Below are positions 1 to 7,606 of a DNA stretch of 64,000 nucleotides, piece after piece. The stretch is from NCBI GenBank assembly GCA_036005525.1, contig DASYQM010000450.1, positions 1-64,000 of the forward strand. Direction: 5' to 3'. The notes beneath the pieces were generated by a model. The model saw only the letters and a program-made list of their open reading frames with translations. It had not been told where the DNA came from and searched no databases. The stretch comes from UBA9676 sp036005525. Lineage in GTDB: Bacteria; Actinomycetota; Actinomycetes; Streptosporangiales; Streptosporangiaceae. The translations under genes were made by a program, and so were the position numbers. How positions within the stretch are numbered: the first letter of the stretch is position 1; every line of letters starts with the position of its first letter.

Positions 1-109
1 ACTCGCCCACCGACCGGGGATAGTGCCGCCCGCCACGAGGCCCGGTCACCCCGCCATGCTACTCCGGTTAAATGGAGACCCCTTACAGAAAATATGGAGG
101 GGCGTATCC

Positions 110-1246
110 ATGAAAGGAAGAAGCGCGATGATCGCCGCGACGGCGCTCGGCGCGCTCGTCGCGGCCGGCTGCGGCAGCAGCGGCAGTAGCAGCAACGCAG
201 GCGGCACCGCCACCAAGTCGTGTGTCGCCACGATCGGCATGGAGGGGCCGCTCACCGGCCCGGTGGCGTTCCTTGGCCAGGAGCAGCTGCACTTCGCGCA
301 GCTGGCCGTGGCCAGGGACAACCTGGCCAACAAGACGAAGATCTCGCTCACCCAGGGCGACACCCAGCTGAACCCCGCGCAGGCGACGACCGTCACCCAG
401 CAGTTCACCTCCAACTCGAAGATCGTGGCCGTGGTCGGCCCGGCCGGCAGCCAGGAGGTGCAGGCCGTCGGCCCGCTGATGGCCCGGGCGGGGCTGGCGT
501 TCGTCTCCGGGTCGGCGACCGCCGCGGCGCTGACCACCGGCAAGTACCCGACGTTCTTCCGGACCGTGTCGAAGGACAGCGTGCAGGGCCCCCAGGACGC
601 CAACTACATCGTGAACAACCTGCACCCGAAGGCCCTGATGATCGTCGATGACCAGGAGGCCTACTCGACCGGCCTGGTTTCCGTGATGGTGCCGATCTTC
701 AAGGCGGCCGGGATCAAGGTCGATCACGAGTCGGTCTCGCAGAAGGTCACCGACTTCTCGTCGCTGGTGGCCAAGGTCACGCCCGACACGACGGTGGTGG
801 TCCTGCCCTGGCAGGTCGCGGCCAACGCCCAGCAGTTCGGCCGCAACCTCGCCCAGCAGCACAAGAAGGCCCTGATCTTCGGCACGGACGGCCTGTATGA
901 CCCGAAGAGCTTCACGATCAAGGGCTCGTATGTGTCCTCGTTCGGCCCGGACATCACCGCGATTCCCGCGGACGCGCCGATCGCCGCGGCCGCCAAGGCG
1001 AAGTACGGCGACTTCGGCACGTTCGGCCCGCCCACCTACGCCGCCACGCACGTGGTCGACCAGGCGATCGCGGCGGTGTGCAAGTCAGGCCAGACCCCGA
1101 GCCGGGCCAACGTGCTGGCACAGATCAAGAAGACGAACCAGCCGGTCACGATCCTCGGGCAGCCGATCAAGTTCGACTCCAACGGGGACTGGTCAACGGC
1201 AAGTTCTTCCTCTTTAAGATCAACTCGGAAGGCAAGTACGAGCTGA
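110..1246 (+). CDS. livJ: Branched-chain amino-acid ABC transporter substrate-binding lipoprotein (LivJ type), 3' end frameshifted
   Basis: Periplasmic-binding protein (type 1 fold, LivK/LivJ family) that would capture branched-chain amino acids, amides or urea for the LivHMGF importer. ATG 110 is chosen because a GGAGGGG ribosome site lies about 8 nt upstream and the product then starts with a lipoprotein signal: short basic N-terminus, hydrophobic stretch and lipobox VAAGC, followed by a Ser/Gly linker. The family core is intact up to the strand reading IKFDSNGD. After that the frame ends in an unrelated Ser-rich tail at 1246, while the next frame gives the expected VNGKFFLFKIN ending with stop at 1260. 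One missing C near 1190 (GGGGAC-CTGGTC) explains this. It is either a read error or a real C-terminal lesion of about 20 residues. Confidence 0.9.
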   Translation: MKGRSAMIAATALGALVAAGCGSSGSSSNAGGTATKSCVATIGMEGPLTGPVAFLGQEQLHFAQLAVARDNLANKTKISLTQGDTQLNPAQATTVTQQFTSNSKIVAVVGPAGSQEVQAVGPLMARAGLAFVSGSATAAALTTGKYPTFFRTVSKDSVQGPQDANYIVNNLHPKALMIVDDQEAYSTGLVSVMVPIFKAAGIKVDHESVSQKVTDFSSLVAKVTPDTTVVVLPWQVAANAQQFGRNLAQQHKKALIFGTDGLYDPKSFTIKGSYVSSFGPDITAIPADAPIAAAAKAKYGDFGTFGPPTYAATHVVDQAIAAVCKSGQTPSRANVLAQIKKTNQPVTILGQPIKFDSNGDWSTASSSSLRSTRKASTS

Positions 1247-1278
1247 TCCCCAGCGGCTGATCGGCTGAACGTAACGAG

Positions 1279-1323
1279 CTGCCCGGCGGCGCGCCGGCCA
1301 CGAGCAGGGGCGCCGCCGGGCAG
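1279..1323 (+). terminator. Perfect 14-bp GC stem-loop between livJ and livH
   Basis: Positions 1279-1292 pair exactly with 1310-1323 (14 bp), leaving a 17-nt loop. There is no U-tract. In binding-protein operons such a structure usually acts as a partial terminator or 3' stabiliser, so that the binding protein is made in excess over the membrane subunits. That role is inferred from position only. Confidence 0.6.
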
Positions 1324-1347
1324 CGGGACGGCGGCAGGACCTCGCGG

Positions 1348-2265
1348 ATGGCCTTCTTCTTCCAGGAGCTCGTGAACGGCATCACGACCGGCGCGCTGTA
1401 TGCGCTGGTGGCGCTGGGCTTCACGATGGTCTACGGGGTGCTGAAGCTGCTCAACTTCGCGCACGGCGACCTGTACATGATCGGCGCGTACATCGGCTTC
1501 TTCGTGATCCAGTGGTTCGGCGGCCCGAGTGCGCTGACGATCCCGGTGCCGCTGCTGCTGGTGATCATGTTCGTGCTGGCGGCAGGCCTGGTGGGCGGCC
1601 TGGGCGTCGCGATCGAGCGCTTCGCCTACCGGCCGCTGCGCGACGCGCCGCGGATCGCGCCGCTGATCACCGCGATCGGCATCTCTTTCTTCCTGGAGAA
1701 CTCGGCCCTGCTGCTGTTCGGCGCGCAGCCGCGGGTCTACAACACGCCCCAGTTCATCTCGTTCTCCGGCGGGATCCAGATCGGGTCGGTCAGCATCGAC
1801 GCCGTGCAAATCCTGGTCCTGGTGCTCGGCCTCGTGCTGATGGTCGGCCTGCGGCTGCTGGTCAACCAGACGAAGCTCGGCAAGCAGATGCGGGCCGTTG
1901 CCGCCGACCGGGAGGCCGCCGAGATGCTGGGGATCAACGTGAACTTCACGATCGCGGCGACGTTCTTCATCGGCTCGGCGCTCGCTGGCGTGGCCGGCGT
2001 GATGGGCGGGCTGCTGTTCAACCAGGTGACGGCCACGATCGGCTTCATCGCGGGCCTCAAGGCGTTCACCGCGGCCGTCGTCGGCGGGATCGGGTCCATC
2101 CCCGGCGCGGTGCTCGGCGGCCTGCTGCTCGGCGTCGCCGAGTCGTTCATCACCGGTTACATCTCCTCGACGTACACCAACCTGTTCGTGTTCGTGCTGC
2201 TGATCGCCGTGATGCTGGTCCGGCCCAGCGGGCTGCTCGGCCGGGCCCAGCTGCAGAAGGTGTAG
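1348..2265 (+). CDS. livH: Branched-chain amino-acid ABC transporter permease LivH
   Basis: Integral membrane permease of the HAAT (hydrophobic amino-acid uptake) ABC family, 305 aa, usual length. It begins directly with a hydrophobic segment (ELVNGITTGALYALVALGF, the family's typical opening) and has about eight membrane helices. The cytoplasmic EAA-like loop reads MRAVAADREAAEMLGIN, where the ATPases LivG/LivF dock. The late GFIAGLKAFTAAVVGGIGSIPGA block is the hallmark of LivH. It sits in a five-gene operon. LivM starts 4 nt after its stop, which implies coupled translation. Confidence 0.95.
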   Translation: MAFFFQELVNGITTGALYALVALGFTMVYGVLKLLNFAHGDLYMIGAYIGFFVIQWFGGPSALTIPVPLLLVIMFVLAAGLVGGLGVAIERFAYRPLRDAPRIAPLITAIGISFFLENSALLLFGAQPRVYNTPQFISFSGGIQIGSVSIDAVQILVLVLGLVLMVGLRLLVNQTKLGKQMRAVAADREAAEMLGINVNFTIAATFFIGSALAGVAGVMGGLLFNQVTATIGFIAGLKAFTAAVVGGIGSIPGAVLGGLLLGVAESFITGYISSTYTNLFVFVLLIAVMLVRPSGLLGRAQLQKV

Positions 2266-2268
2266 CCC

Positions 2269-3717
2269 GTGAGCCTCGATTCGCAGCCCCCGGCAGCCGG
2301 ACCGCAGGTCGGAGCCGACGAATGGGTCGCCAGGCAGGCGCACCGGCGCGAGTACCTGCCGTCCTGGCTGGGCACCGGGCAGCGCTGGCTCGAGCGCGTT
2401 GGCTGGTGGCCCAGGCTCCTGGTCGTGGGCCTGGCCGGGGCCGCGCTGCCGCTGCTCGGCCTCGGCGGGTTCCAGCTGCAGGTCGGGATCGACGCGCTGG
2501 TGATCGCGCTGCTCGCGGTCGGGCTGAACATCGTCGTGGGCTGGGCCGGGCTGCTCGACCTCGGCTACGTCGCGTTCTTCGGCTTCGGCGCCTACGGGTT
2601 CGCGCTGCTGTCCTCGAGCCAGATCGGCCCGAACGGCATCCACCTGCCGACCTACCTGTCCGTGCCGATCGTGATGATCGGCGCCGCGGTTCTCGGGCTG
2701 CTGGTCGGCTGGCCGTCCCGGCGGCTGATCGGTGACTACCTGGCGATCGTCACCCTGTTCTTCGGCGAGGCATTCGTCGAGTTCACCAACAACGTGGCAC
2801 CCAGCGTGCTTGGCGGGCCCAACGGGATCGTCGGCATCGACCCGATCAGCGTCTTCGGGTATCAGATCACCACGAACACGGGCTACTACTACCTGCTCGT
2901 GATCGCGCTGGTGCTGACCATGGCGGTGCTGCGGCTGCTCGATACCTCGCGCACCGGGCGGGCGTGGCGGTCCGTGCGCGAGGACCCGCTGGCGGCGGCG
3001 TCGATGACGATACCGGTCAACCGGGTGAAGCTGATGGCGTTCATGTTCGGCGCCGTGGTCGCCGCGCTGACCGGCACCATCTTCGCTGCGCAGCAGATCA
3101 GCGTCTTCCCGACGGATTTCGACACGCCGATCCTGATCCTGATCTACGCCGGTCTCATCCTCGGTGGCGCCGGCAGCATCGCCGGTGCGGCCGCCGGCGC
3201 CCTGGTGCTCATGGTCATCTACGACGGGCTCCTGCGCAGCCCGACCGATTCCGGCTACCTCTTCTACGGCCTGATCCTGCTGACCCTGGTGGTCAAGCTG
3301 CGCCCGTGGCGCAGGCTGGCCGCGGTGCTCGCGGCGACCGTCGCGCTGGGCCTCGCCGCCCACGCCATCGCCGGGGCCATCTCGGCACGGGCCGTCGCCG
3401 GTGGGCCGCACTCGACCGGCTGGCTCGCCGCCGCGCTGCGCGACTGGGTCGTGGTCCCGGCGAACGCCCAGGTCCTCGGGAACTGGGGGTATGTGCTGCT
3501 GGTGTGCCTGCTGATCGCGCTCGTGCAGGTCGGCAGGCGCTGGCGGACGATCCTGCTGCCCCCTACGATCTGTCTGGCGTCGTTCGTCTGGGAGACCAGG
3601 CTGGCCGTCGAGCCGTCGATTACCAGGCAGCTCATGATCGGAGCGATCCTGATTGTCATGATGAACGCACGGCCGCAGGGGCTGCTCGGAACACGCCGAG
3701 TCGAGGCCATAACGTGA
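2269..3717 (+). CDS. livM: Branched-chain amino-acid ABC transporter permease LivM, long form
   Basis: Second membrane subunit of the Liv importer. GTG start follows LivH by 3 nt. The family core runs from about residue 65 (LIVIALLAVGLNIVVGWAGLLDLG-type block, cytoplasmic loop RAWRSVREDPLAAASMTI) to about 340. At 482 aa it is clearly longer than the usual 320-400 aa. An N-terminal cytoplasmic extension of about 55 residues and an insertion of roughly 110 residues with additional hydrophobic segments precede the canonical last helix, which ends ARPQGLLG. Comparable long forms are known in actinobacteria, but the role of the insert is unknown. Confidence 0.93.
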   Translation: MSLDSQPPAAGPQVGADEWVARQAHRREYLPSWLGTGQRWLERVGWWPRLLVVGLAGAALPLLGLGGFQLQVGIDALVIALLAVGLNIVVGWAGLLDLGYVAFFGFGAYGFALLSSSQIGPNGIHLPTYLSVPIVMIGAAVLGLLVGWPSRRLIGDYLAIVTLFFGEAFVEFTNNVAPSVLGGPNGIVGIDPISVFGYQITTNTGYYYLLVIALVLTMAVLRLLDTSRTGRAWRSVREDPLAAASMTIPVNRVKLMAFMFGAVVAALTGTIFAAQQISVFPTDFDTPILILIYAGLILGGAGSIAGAAAGALVLMVIYDGLLRSPTDSGYLFYGLILLTLVVKLRPWRRLAAVLAATVALGLAAHAIAGAISARAVAGGPHSTGWLAAALRDWVVVPANAQVLGNWGYVLLVCLLIALVQVGRRWRTILLPPTICLASFVWETRLAVEPSITRQLMIGAILIVMMNARPQGLLGTRRVEAIT

Positions 3718-4585
3718 ACGCGCAGCCGGAGCGGCCGGGGCAGGCCCGCGACCCGGCGCAGCCCGGGCATGGCCACGGCGGGCCGCCGGCGGAATCCGTT
3801 CTGAATCTCGATCGTCTCTCGCTGTCGTTCGGCGGCCTTCGCGCGCTTTCCGAGCTGACCTGCGGGTTGACGACGGGGAGATCGTGAGCCTGATCGGGCC
3901 CAACGGCGCGGGCAAGACGACGGTCTTCAACGTGATCACGGGCGTGTACCGGCCGAGCTCGGGGGACGTCCATTTCGCCGGGCGGTCGCTCGCGGGGCAG
4001 CCGCCGCATCGCATCGCCCGGATGGGGATCGCGCGCACCTTCCAGACCCTCCGGCTGTTCCTGAACATGTCGGTGATCGAGAACGTGATGGCCGCGACCT
4101 ACGGCAACACCAAGGCGATGCCGTGGGAGTCGCTCCTGCGCCTGCCCCGGGCCAGGCGCGAGGAGCGCGAGGTGCGGGCGCTGGCCGAGGACGTGCTGTC
4201 GTTCTTCGGCCAGCGGCTGGCCGGGTACCGCTGGGACCAGCCCGCCTACTCGCTGTCGTACGCGAACCGCCGGCGGCTGGAGATCGCCCGTGCGCTCGCC
4301 ACCCGGCCCAGGCTGCTGCTGCTCGACGAGCCCGCCGCCGGGATGAATCCCGCCGAGACACACGAGATCACCGAGCTGATCGCGCGGGTGCGCGACGAGC
4401 GCGACGTCGCGGTCCTCGTGATCGAGCACGACATGCACGTGGTCTCCGGCTGCTCGGACCGGGTGATCGCGCTCGACCACGGCGTCAAGATCGCCGAGGG
4501 CGGCTTTGACAAGGTCGCCAGCCATCCGGCGGTCGTCGAGGCCTACATGGGGCGCGACCCCGAGGCCCTGTCGGATGCGGGGTGA
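3714..4585 (+). pseudogene. livG: Branched-chain amino-acid ABC transporter ATP-binding protein LivG, frameshifted
   Basis: ATPase subunit of the Liv importer. GTG 3714 overlaps the livM stop in a GTGA arrangement. About 50 codons encode a Pro/Gly-rich leader and the first strand (LNLDRLSLSFGGLRALSELTCG). The frame then fails at the GGG run 3864-3866: restoring one G gives CGVDDGEIVSLIGPNGAGKT and continues into the full ATPase. Walker A (GPNGAGKTT), the LivG-specific FQTLRLF segment, a variant signature region (YSLSYANRRRLEIARAL, where LSYGQ-R is usual), Walker B (LLLLDEPAAG) and H-loop (IEHDMHVV) follow. If the lesion is real, only an N-truncated product from about 3884 could be made, lacking strand 1 and the A-loop. 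Confidence 0.88.
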
Positions 4586-5295
4586 GCGGCGTGCTGCTGA
4601 GCCTGGAGGACGTCACCACGTACTACGGGCAGATGCGGATCCTGGAGGGAATCTCGCTGCGGGTCGGCGACGGCGAGCTGGTGTGCCTGCTCGGCGGCAA
4701 CGCCTCCGGCAAGTCCACGACGCTGAAGACGATCCTCGGGGTCGTCCGCCCGCGCGCGGGCAAGGTGCTGCTCGGCGGCGAGGATGTCACGCGCTGGCCG
4801 GTGCCGCAGCGGATCGCGCGCGGGATCGCGATCGTGCCGGAGAACCGCCGGCTGTTCGGCCAGATGACGGTCAGGGAGAATCTCGAGCTCGGTGCGGTGC
4901 TGCGCCGCGGCGAGAGGCTCGACGACGACTTCGACCGGGTGCACGCGCTGTTCCCGCGCCTGTACGAGCGCCGCAACCAGCTTGCGGGCACGCTGTCGGG
5001 CGGCGAGCAGCAGATGGTCGCGATGGGCCGCGCGCTGATGTCGCGCCCGCGGCTGCTGCTGATGGACGAGCCGTCGATGGGCCTCGCGCCCGCGCTGGTG
5101 CAGCAGAACTTTCAGATCATCAAGGAAGTCCACGCCTCCGGCGTCGCGGTGCTGATGGTCGAGCAGAACGCGACGATGGCGCTGTCGATCGCCGACCGCG
5201 GGTATGTCCTGTCGACGGGGGTGATCGTGCTCGAGGGCCCGGCGTCCGAGCTGCTGCGCAGCGAGGACCTGAAGCGCGCGTATCTGGGGCGATGA
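4582..5295 (+). CDS. livF: Branched-chain amino-acid ABC transporter ATP-binding protein LivF
   Basis: Second ATPase of the Liv importer, 237 aa, usual length. GTG start overlaps the livG stop (GTGA). Walker A is GGNASGKST (residues 38-46), slightly unusual because the family normally has GxNGAGKTT. The ABC signature LSGGEQ is at 138-143, Walker B LLLMDEP at 158-164, then the switch histidine is replaced by Q (VEQNA), which is normal for LivF. It completes a LivJHMGF set. Confidence 0.95.
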   Translation: MSGVLLSLEDVTTYYGQMRILEGISLRVGDGELVCLLGGNASGKSTTLKTILGVVRPRAGKVLLGGEDVTRWPVPQRIARGIAIVPENRRLFGQMTVRENLELGAVLRRGERLDDDFDRVHALFPRLYERRNQLAGTLSGGEQQMVAMGRALMSRPRLLLMDEPSMGLAPALVQQNFQIIKEVHASGVAVLMVEQNATMALSIADRGYVLSTGVIVLEGPASELLRSEDLKRAYLGR

Positions 5296-5310
5296 GGAGG
5301 CGGCAGGACG

Positions 5311-5991
5311 ATGACCGGCGGCGGTGCTGTTGTGCGGACCATCCTGGACACCGGTACGGGACGCGACGGGCGGGACGGGCTGGTCCGGCGGCTCGTGAAG
5401 CTGGACGCCGGGTCGCGGTTCGAGGGCACGGCCGGGCCGGGCGGCGAACTCTGGTTCGTGATCGCAGGCACCGGCCGGCTGGAGCCCGGGACCGGGCCGG
5501 CCATGCCCGTCCGGCGTGACACGGGGGTGTGGCTGCCGCCCGGCGCCCCGTACCGCCTGTCGGCCGGTGGCCCGGGCGAGCTCACGCTCGACAGCGTCTC
5601 GCTGCCCGCCGGGGCCGCGGGGAGTGACGGCGATGCCACCCGCCCGCGGCTGTCCGAGCTGCGTGACTGCGCGGTGGAAGTCACCGGGGACCGCCGGTTC
5701 CGCGTCCTGCACGGGCCCGGCAACGGATGCAGCGCGGCCACCCAGTTCGTGGGCGAGATCCCGCCGGGCCGGGCGGCGGAGCACAGCCATCCGTACGACG
5801 AGGTGGTGCTCGTTCTGGCGGGCGTGGGCGTGCTGCACGCCGCGCCGGCCGACCACCCGCTTGCCCCGGGCAGCTGCGTGCACCTGCCGCCCGGGCGGCC
5901 ACACTGCCTCGAGAACACCGGGCGTGCCACGCTGCGGGTCCTCGGCGTCTTCCACCCCGGCGGCAGCCCGGCGTCCAAGAACGCGCGGTAG
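5311..5991 (+). CDS. Bicupin-domain protein
   Basis: 226-aa protein with two cupin barrels. The first (about 25-100) has degenerate metal ligands. The second (about 140-220) keeps an HxH...E pattern (AEHSHPYDEVVLVLAGVG) and the closing GSCVHLPPGRPHCLEN strand, so it probably binds a divalent metal. GAGGAGG is an excellent ribosome site 16 nt after livF, so it is probably co-transcribed with the importer. Substrate is unknown; it could be an isomerase/dioxygenase or a small-molecule sensor for the imported compound. Confidence 0.8.
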   Translation: MTGGGAVVRTILDTGTGRDGRDGLVRRLVKLDAGSRFEGTAGPGGELWFVIAGTGRLEPGTGPAMPVRRDTGVWLPPGAPYRLSAGGPGELTLDSVSLPAGAAGSDGDATRPRLSELRDCAVEVTGDRRFRVLHGPGNGCSAATQFVGEIPPGRAAEHSHPYDEVVLVLAGVGVLHAAPADHPLAPGSCVHLPPGRPHCLENTGRATLRVLGVFHPGGSPASKNAR

Positions 5992-6029
5992 GTGCCGCCG
6001 GCCCGCCCGTGGGCACGGTGCGGGTCTGC

Positions 6030-6035
6030 CAAGCT
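6030..6035 (+). promoter_or_regulatory. -10 element (CAAGCT), leaderless gene 6042
   Basis: Six nt separate this element from ATG 6042. It fits the actinobacterial -10 pattern (A at position 2, T at position 6) that recurs 6-7 nt before many starts here. Confidence 0.35.
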
Positions 6036-6041
6036 GAGGAC

Positions 6042-7538
6042 ATGGATCCGGCGGATCGGGGCGCGGGCGCGGCGCTTCCCGATCCTGCCCTGGTCGTGCT
6101 GGTCGGGCCGTCCGGGTCGGGGAAGTCGGCCTGGGCGGCCGGGCGTTACCGCCCGCACGAGGTGGTCTCGTCCGATCGGCTGCGCGCGCTGGTGGGCAGC
6201 GGCGAGCACGACCTGGACGCATCGGCCGACGCCTTCGCCCTGCTCGACCAGATAGTCGCGGCCCGGCTCCACCGCGGGCTGACCGCGGTGGTGGACACGC
6301 TGGGCCTCGATGCCGAGCGGCGCCGCGGTTACCTCGAGCTCGCCAGGGGCAGCGGCATGCCCGCCGTCGCGGTGCTCGTCGACACCGATCCGGCGGAGTG
6401 CCGTCGCCGCAACCGGGCGCGCGACCGGGCGGTGCCCGCGCCCGTGCTCGACGGCCAGCTGCGGCGGATGCGGGCGGCCGTCACGGAGATCGGCGGCGAG
6501 GGGTGGGATCTGGTGGTCAGTGCCGAGACGGCGCAGCCCGAGCCCTCGCACACCCCCGGCGCGCGGAGCGCGGCCCGCGAGCAGCGGCAGCAGCCGGTCC
6601 GGCTGGGCCTCGTGCTGCAGCTGTCGCGATTCCCCTGGGGGGACGACCCGGCGGGCCCGGCGCACTGGCTGGCCTCGGTGGCCCGCGCCGCCGCCGAGGC
6701 CGGCCTGCAGGGAATCGCGCTGATGGACCACCTGATCCAGATCCCCCAGGTTGGCCGCGCCTGGGAGCCGATTCCGGAGCCGTGGGTAACGCTCGGGATG
6801 CTCGCTGGCCTGGAACCGGGTCTGCGCCTGGGCACGCTGGTGACACCCGTGACGTTCCGCGCGCCGGGGATCCTGGCCAAGACCGTGGCCACCCTGGACA
6901 CGCTCAGCGGCGGAAGGTCGTTCTGCGGCATCGGGGCCGGCTGGTGGGCACGCGAGCACGCGGGCTTCGGCCTGCCCTTCCCGCCGGCCCGGGCCAGGCT
7001 CGACCAGCTCGAGTCGGCCATCGAGACGCTGCGCGCCCTCTGGCGGCCCGGCACCAGGGAGTACCGGAGCGAGCGGGTCCGCCTGCCGGAAACCACCTGC
7101 TACCCGAGGCCGGTGTCGCGGATCCCGGTCATCGTCGGCGGCGGCGGAGAGAAGCGCACGCTGCGGATCGCCGCCCGGCTCGGCGATGGCTGCAATCTTC
7201 CCGCCGACACCGGCACGCTGGACCGCAAGCTCGCCATTGTGCGCCAGCACTGCCTGCAGGCTGGCCGCGATCCCGCCGAGGTCGAAGTGACCGTGCTCGA
7301 CATCCCGGTCATCGGCCGCGACCGCGAGCACGCCGCGTCGATCGTGGAGAAGCTGCGCGGCAGCACCGCCGCCGTGGCGTTCGCCCGGCGCCACCACGCC
7401 GGCACCGCCGACGATGTCATCGGCCGCTACCGGCTGCTGGCCGAGCGCGGCGTGCAGACCGTCTTCGTCTCGCTCCCCGACCTGGCCGGCCCCGAGGACG
7501 TGGTGCGCCTCGCCCCGGTCGCCGCCGCGTTCGCCTGA
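6042..7538 (+). CDS. Fusion of PNKP-like P-loop kinase and F420-dependent LLM-class oxidoreductase
   Basis: 498-aa two-domain protein. Residues about 15-165 form a small kinase of the AAA_33/polynucleotide-kinase type: Walker A GPSGSGKS at 22-29, an SSDRLR acceptor-site motif, a VDTLGL strand and a lid with CRRRNRARDR. After a 25-residue Pro/Arg/Gln linker, residues about 190-498 form a luciferase-like TIM barrel (LVLQLSRFPWG start, GGGGEKRTLRIAAR and FCGIGAGWW motifs) typical of coenzyme F420-dependent oxidoreductases (TIGR03560-like). The ATG is 6 nt after a -10-like CAAGCT. Both halves look catalytically complete. The substrate is unknown; the architecture suggests phosphorylation and hydride transfer on the same or consecutive substrates, which is inference. 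Confidence 0.82.
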   Translation: MDPADRGAGAALPDPALVVLVGPSGSGKSAWAAGRYRPHEVVSSDRLRALVGSGEHDLDASADAFALLDQIVAARLHRGLTAVVDTLGLDAERRRGYLELARGSGMPAVAVLVDTDPAECRRRNRARDRAVPAPVLDGQLRRMRAAVTEIGGEGWDLVVSAETAQPEPSHTPGARSAAREQRQQPVRLGLVLQLSRFPWGDDPAGPAHWLASVARAAAEAGLQGIALMDHLIQIPQVGRAWEPIPEPWVTLGMLAGLEPGLRLGTLVTPVTFRAPGILAKTVATLDTLSGGRSFCGIGAGWWAREHAGFGLPFPPARARLDQLESAIETLRALWRPGTREYRSERVRLPETTCYPRPVSRIPVIVGGGGEKRTLRIAARLGDGCNLPADTGTLDRKLAIVRQHCLQAGRDPAEVEVTVLDIPVIGRDREHAASIVEKLRGSTAAVAFARRHHAGTADDVIGRYRLLAERGVQTVFVSLPDLAGPEDVVRLAPVAAAFA

Positions 7539-7593
7539 CCAGCCGCCCGGCCGGCGCCGCCTGGCCACGCTCTGGGCGGCAACTCGGTGCGGT

Positions 7594-7599
7594 TATCCT
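7594..7599 (+). promoter_or_regulatory. -10 element (TATCCT), leaderless gene 7607
   Basis: TATCCT lies 7 nt before ATG 7607, and no ribosome site is present, consistent with a leaderless mRNA. Confidence 0.45.
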
Positions 7600-7606
7600 C
7601 GCCGTC

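Noticed and set aside
1036..4068. Very long open frame (about 1010 codons) on the minus strand opposite livH-livM-livG
   Set aside because: It is Arg/Gly/Asp/Gln-rich with no recognisable domain, as expected for the complement of GC-rich coding DNA, and it lies opposite well-recognised genes.
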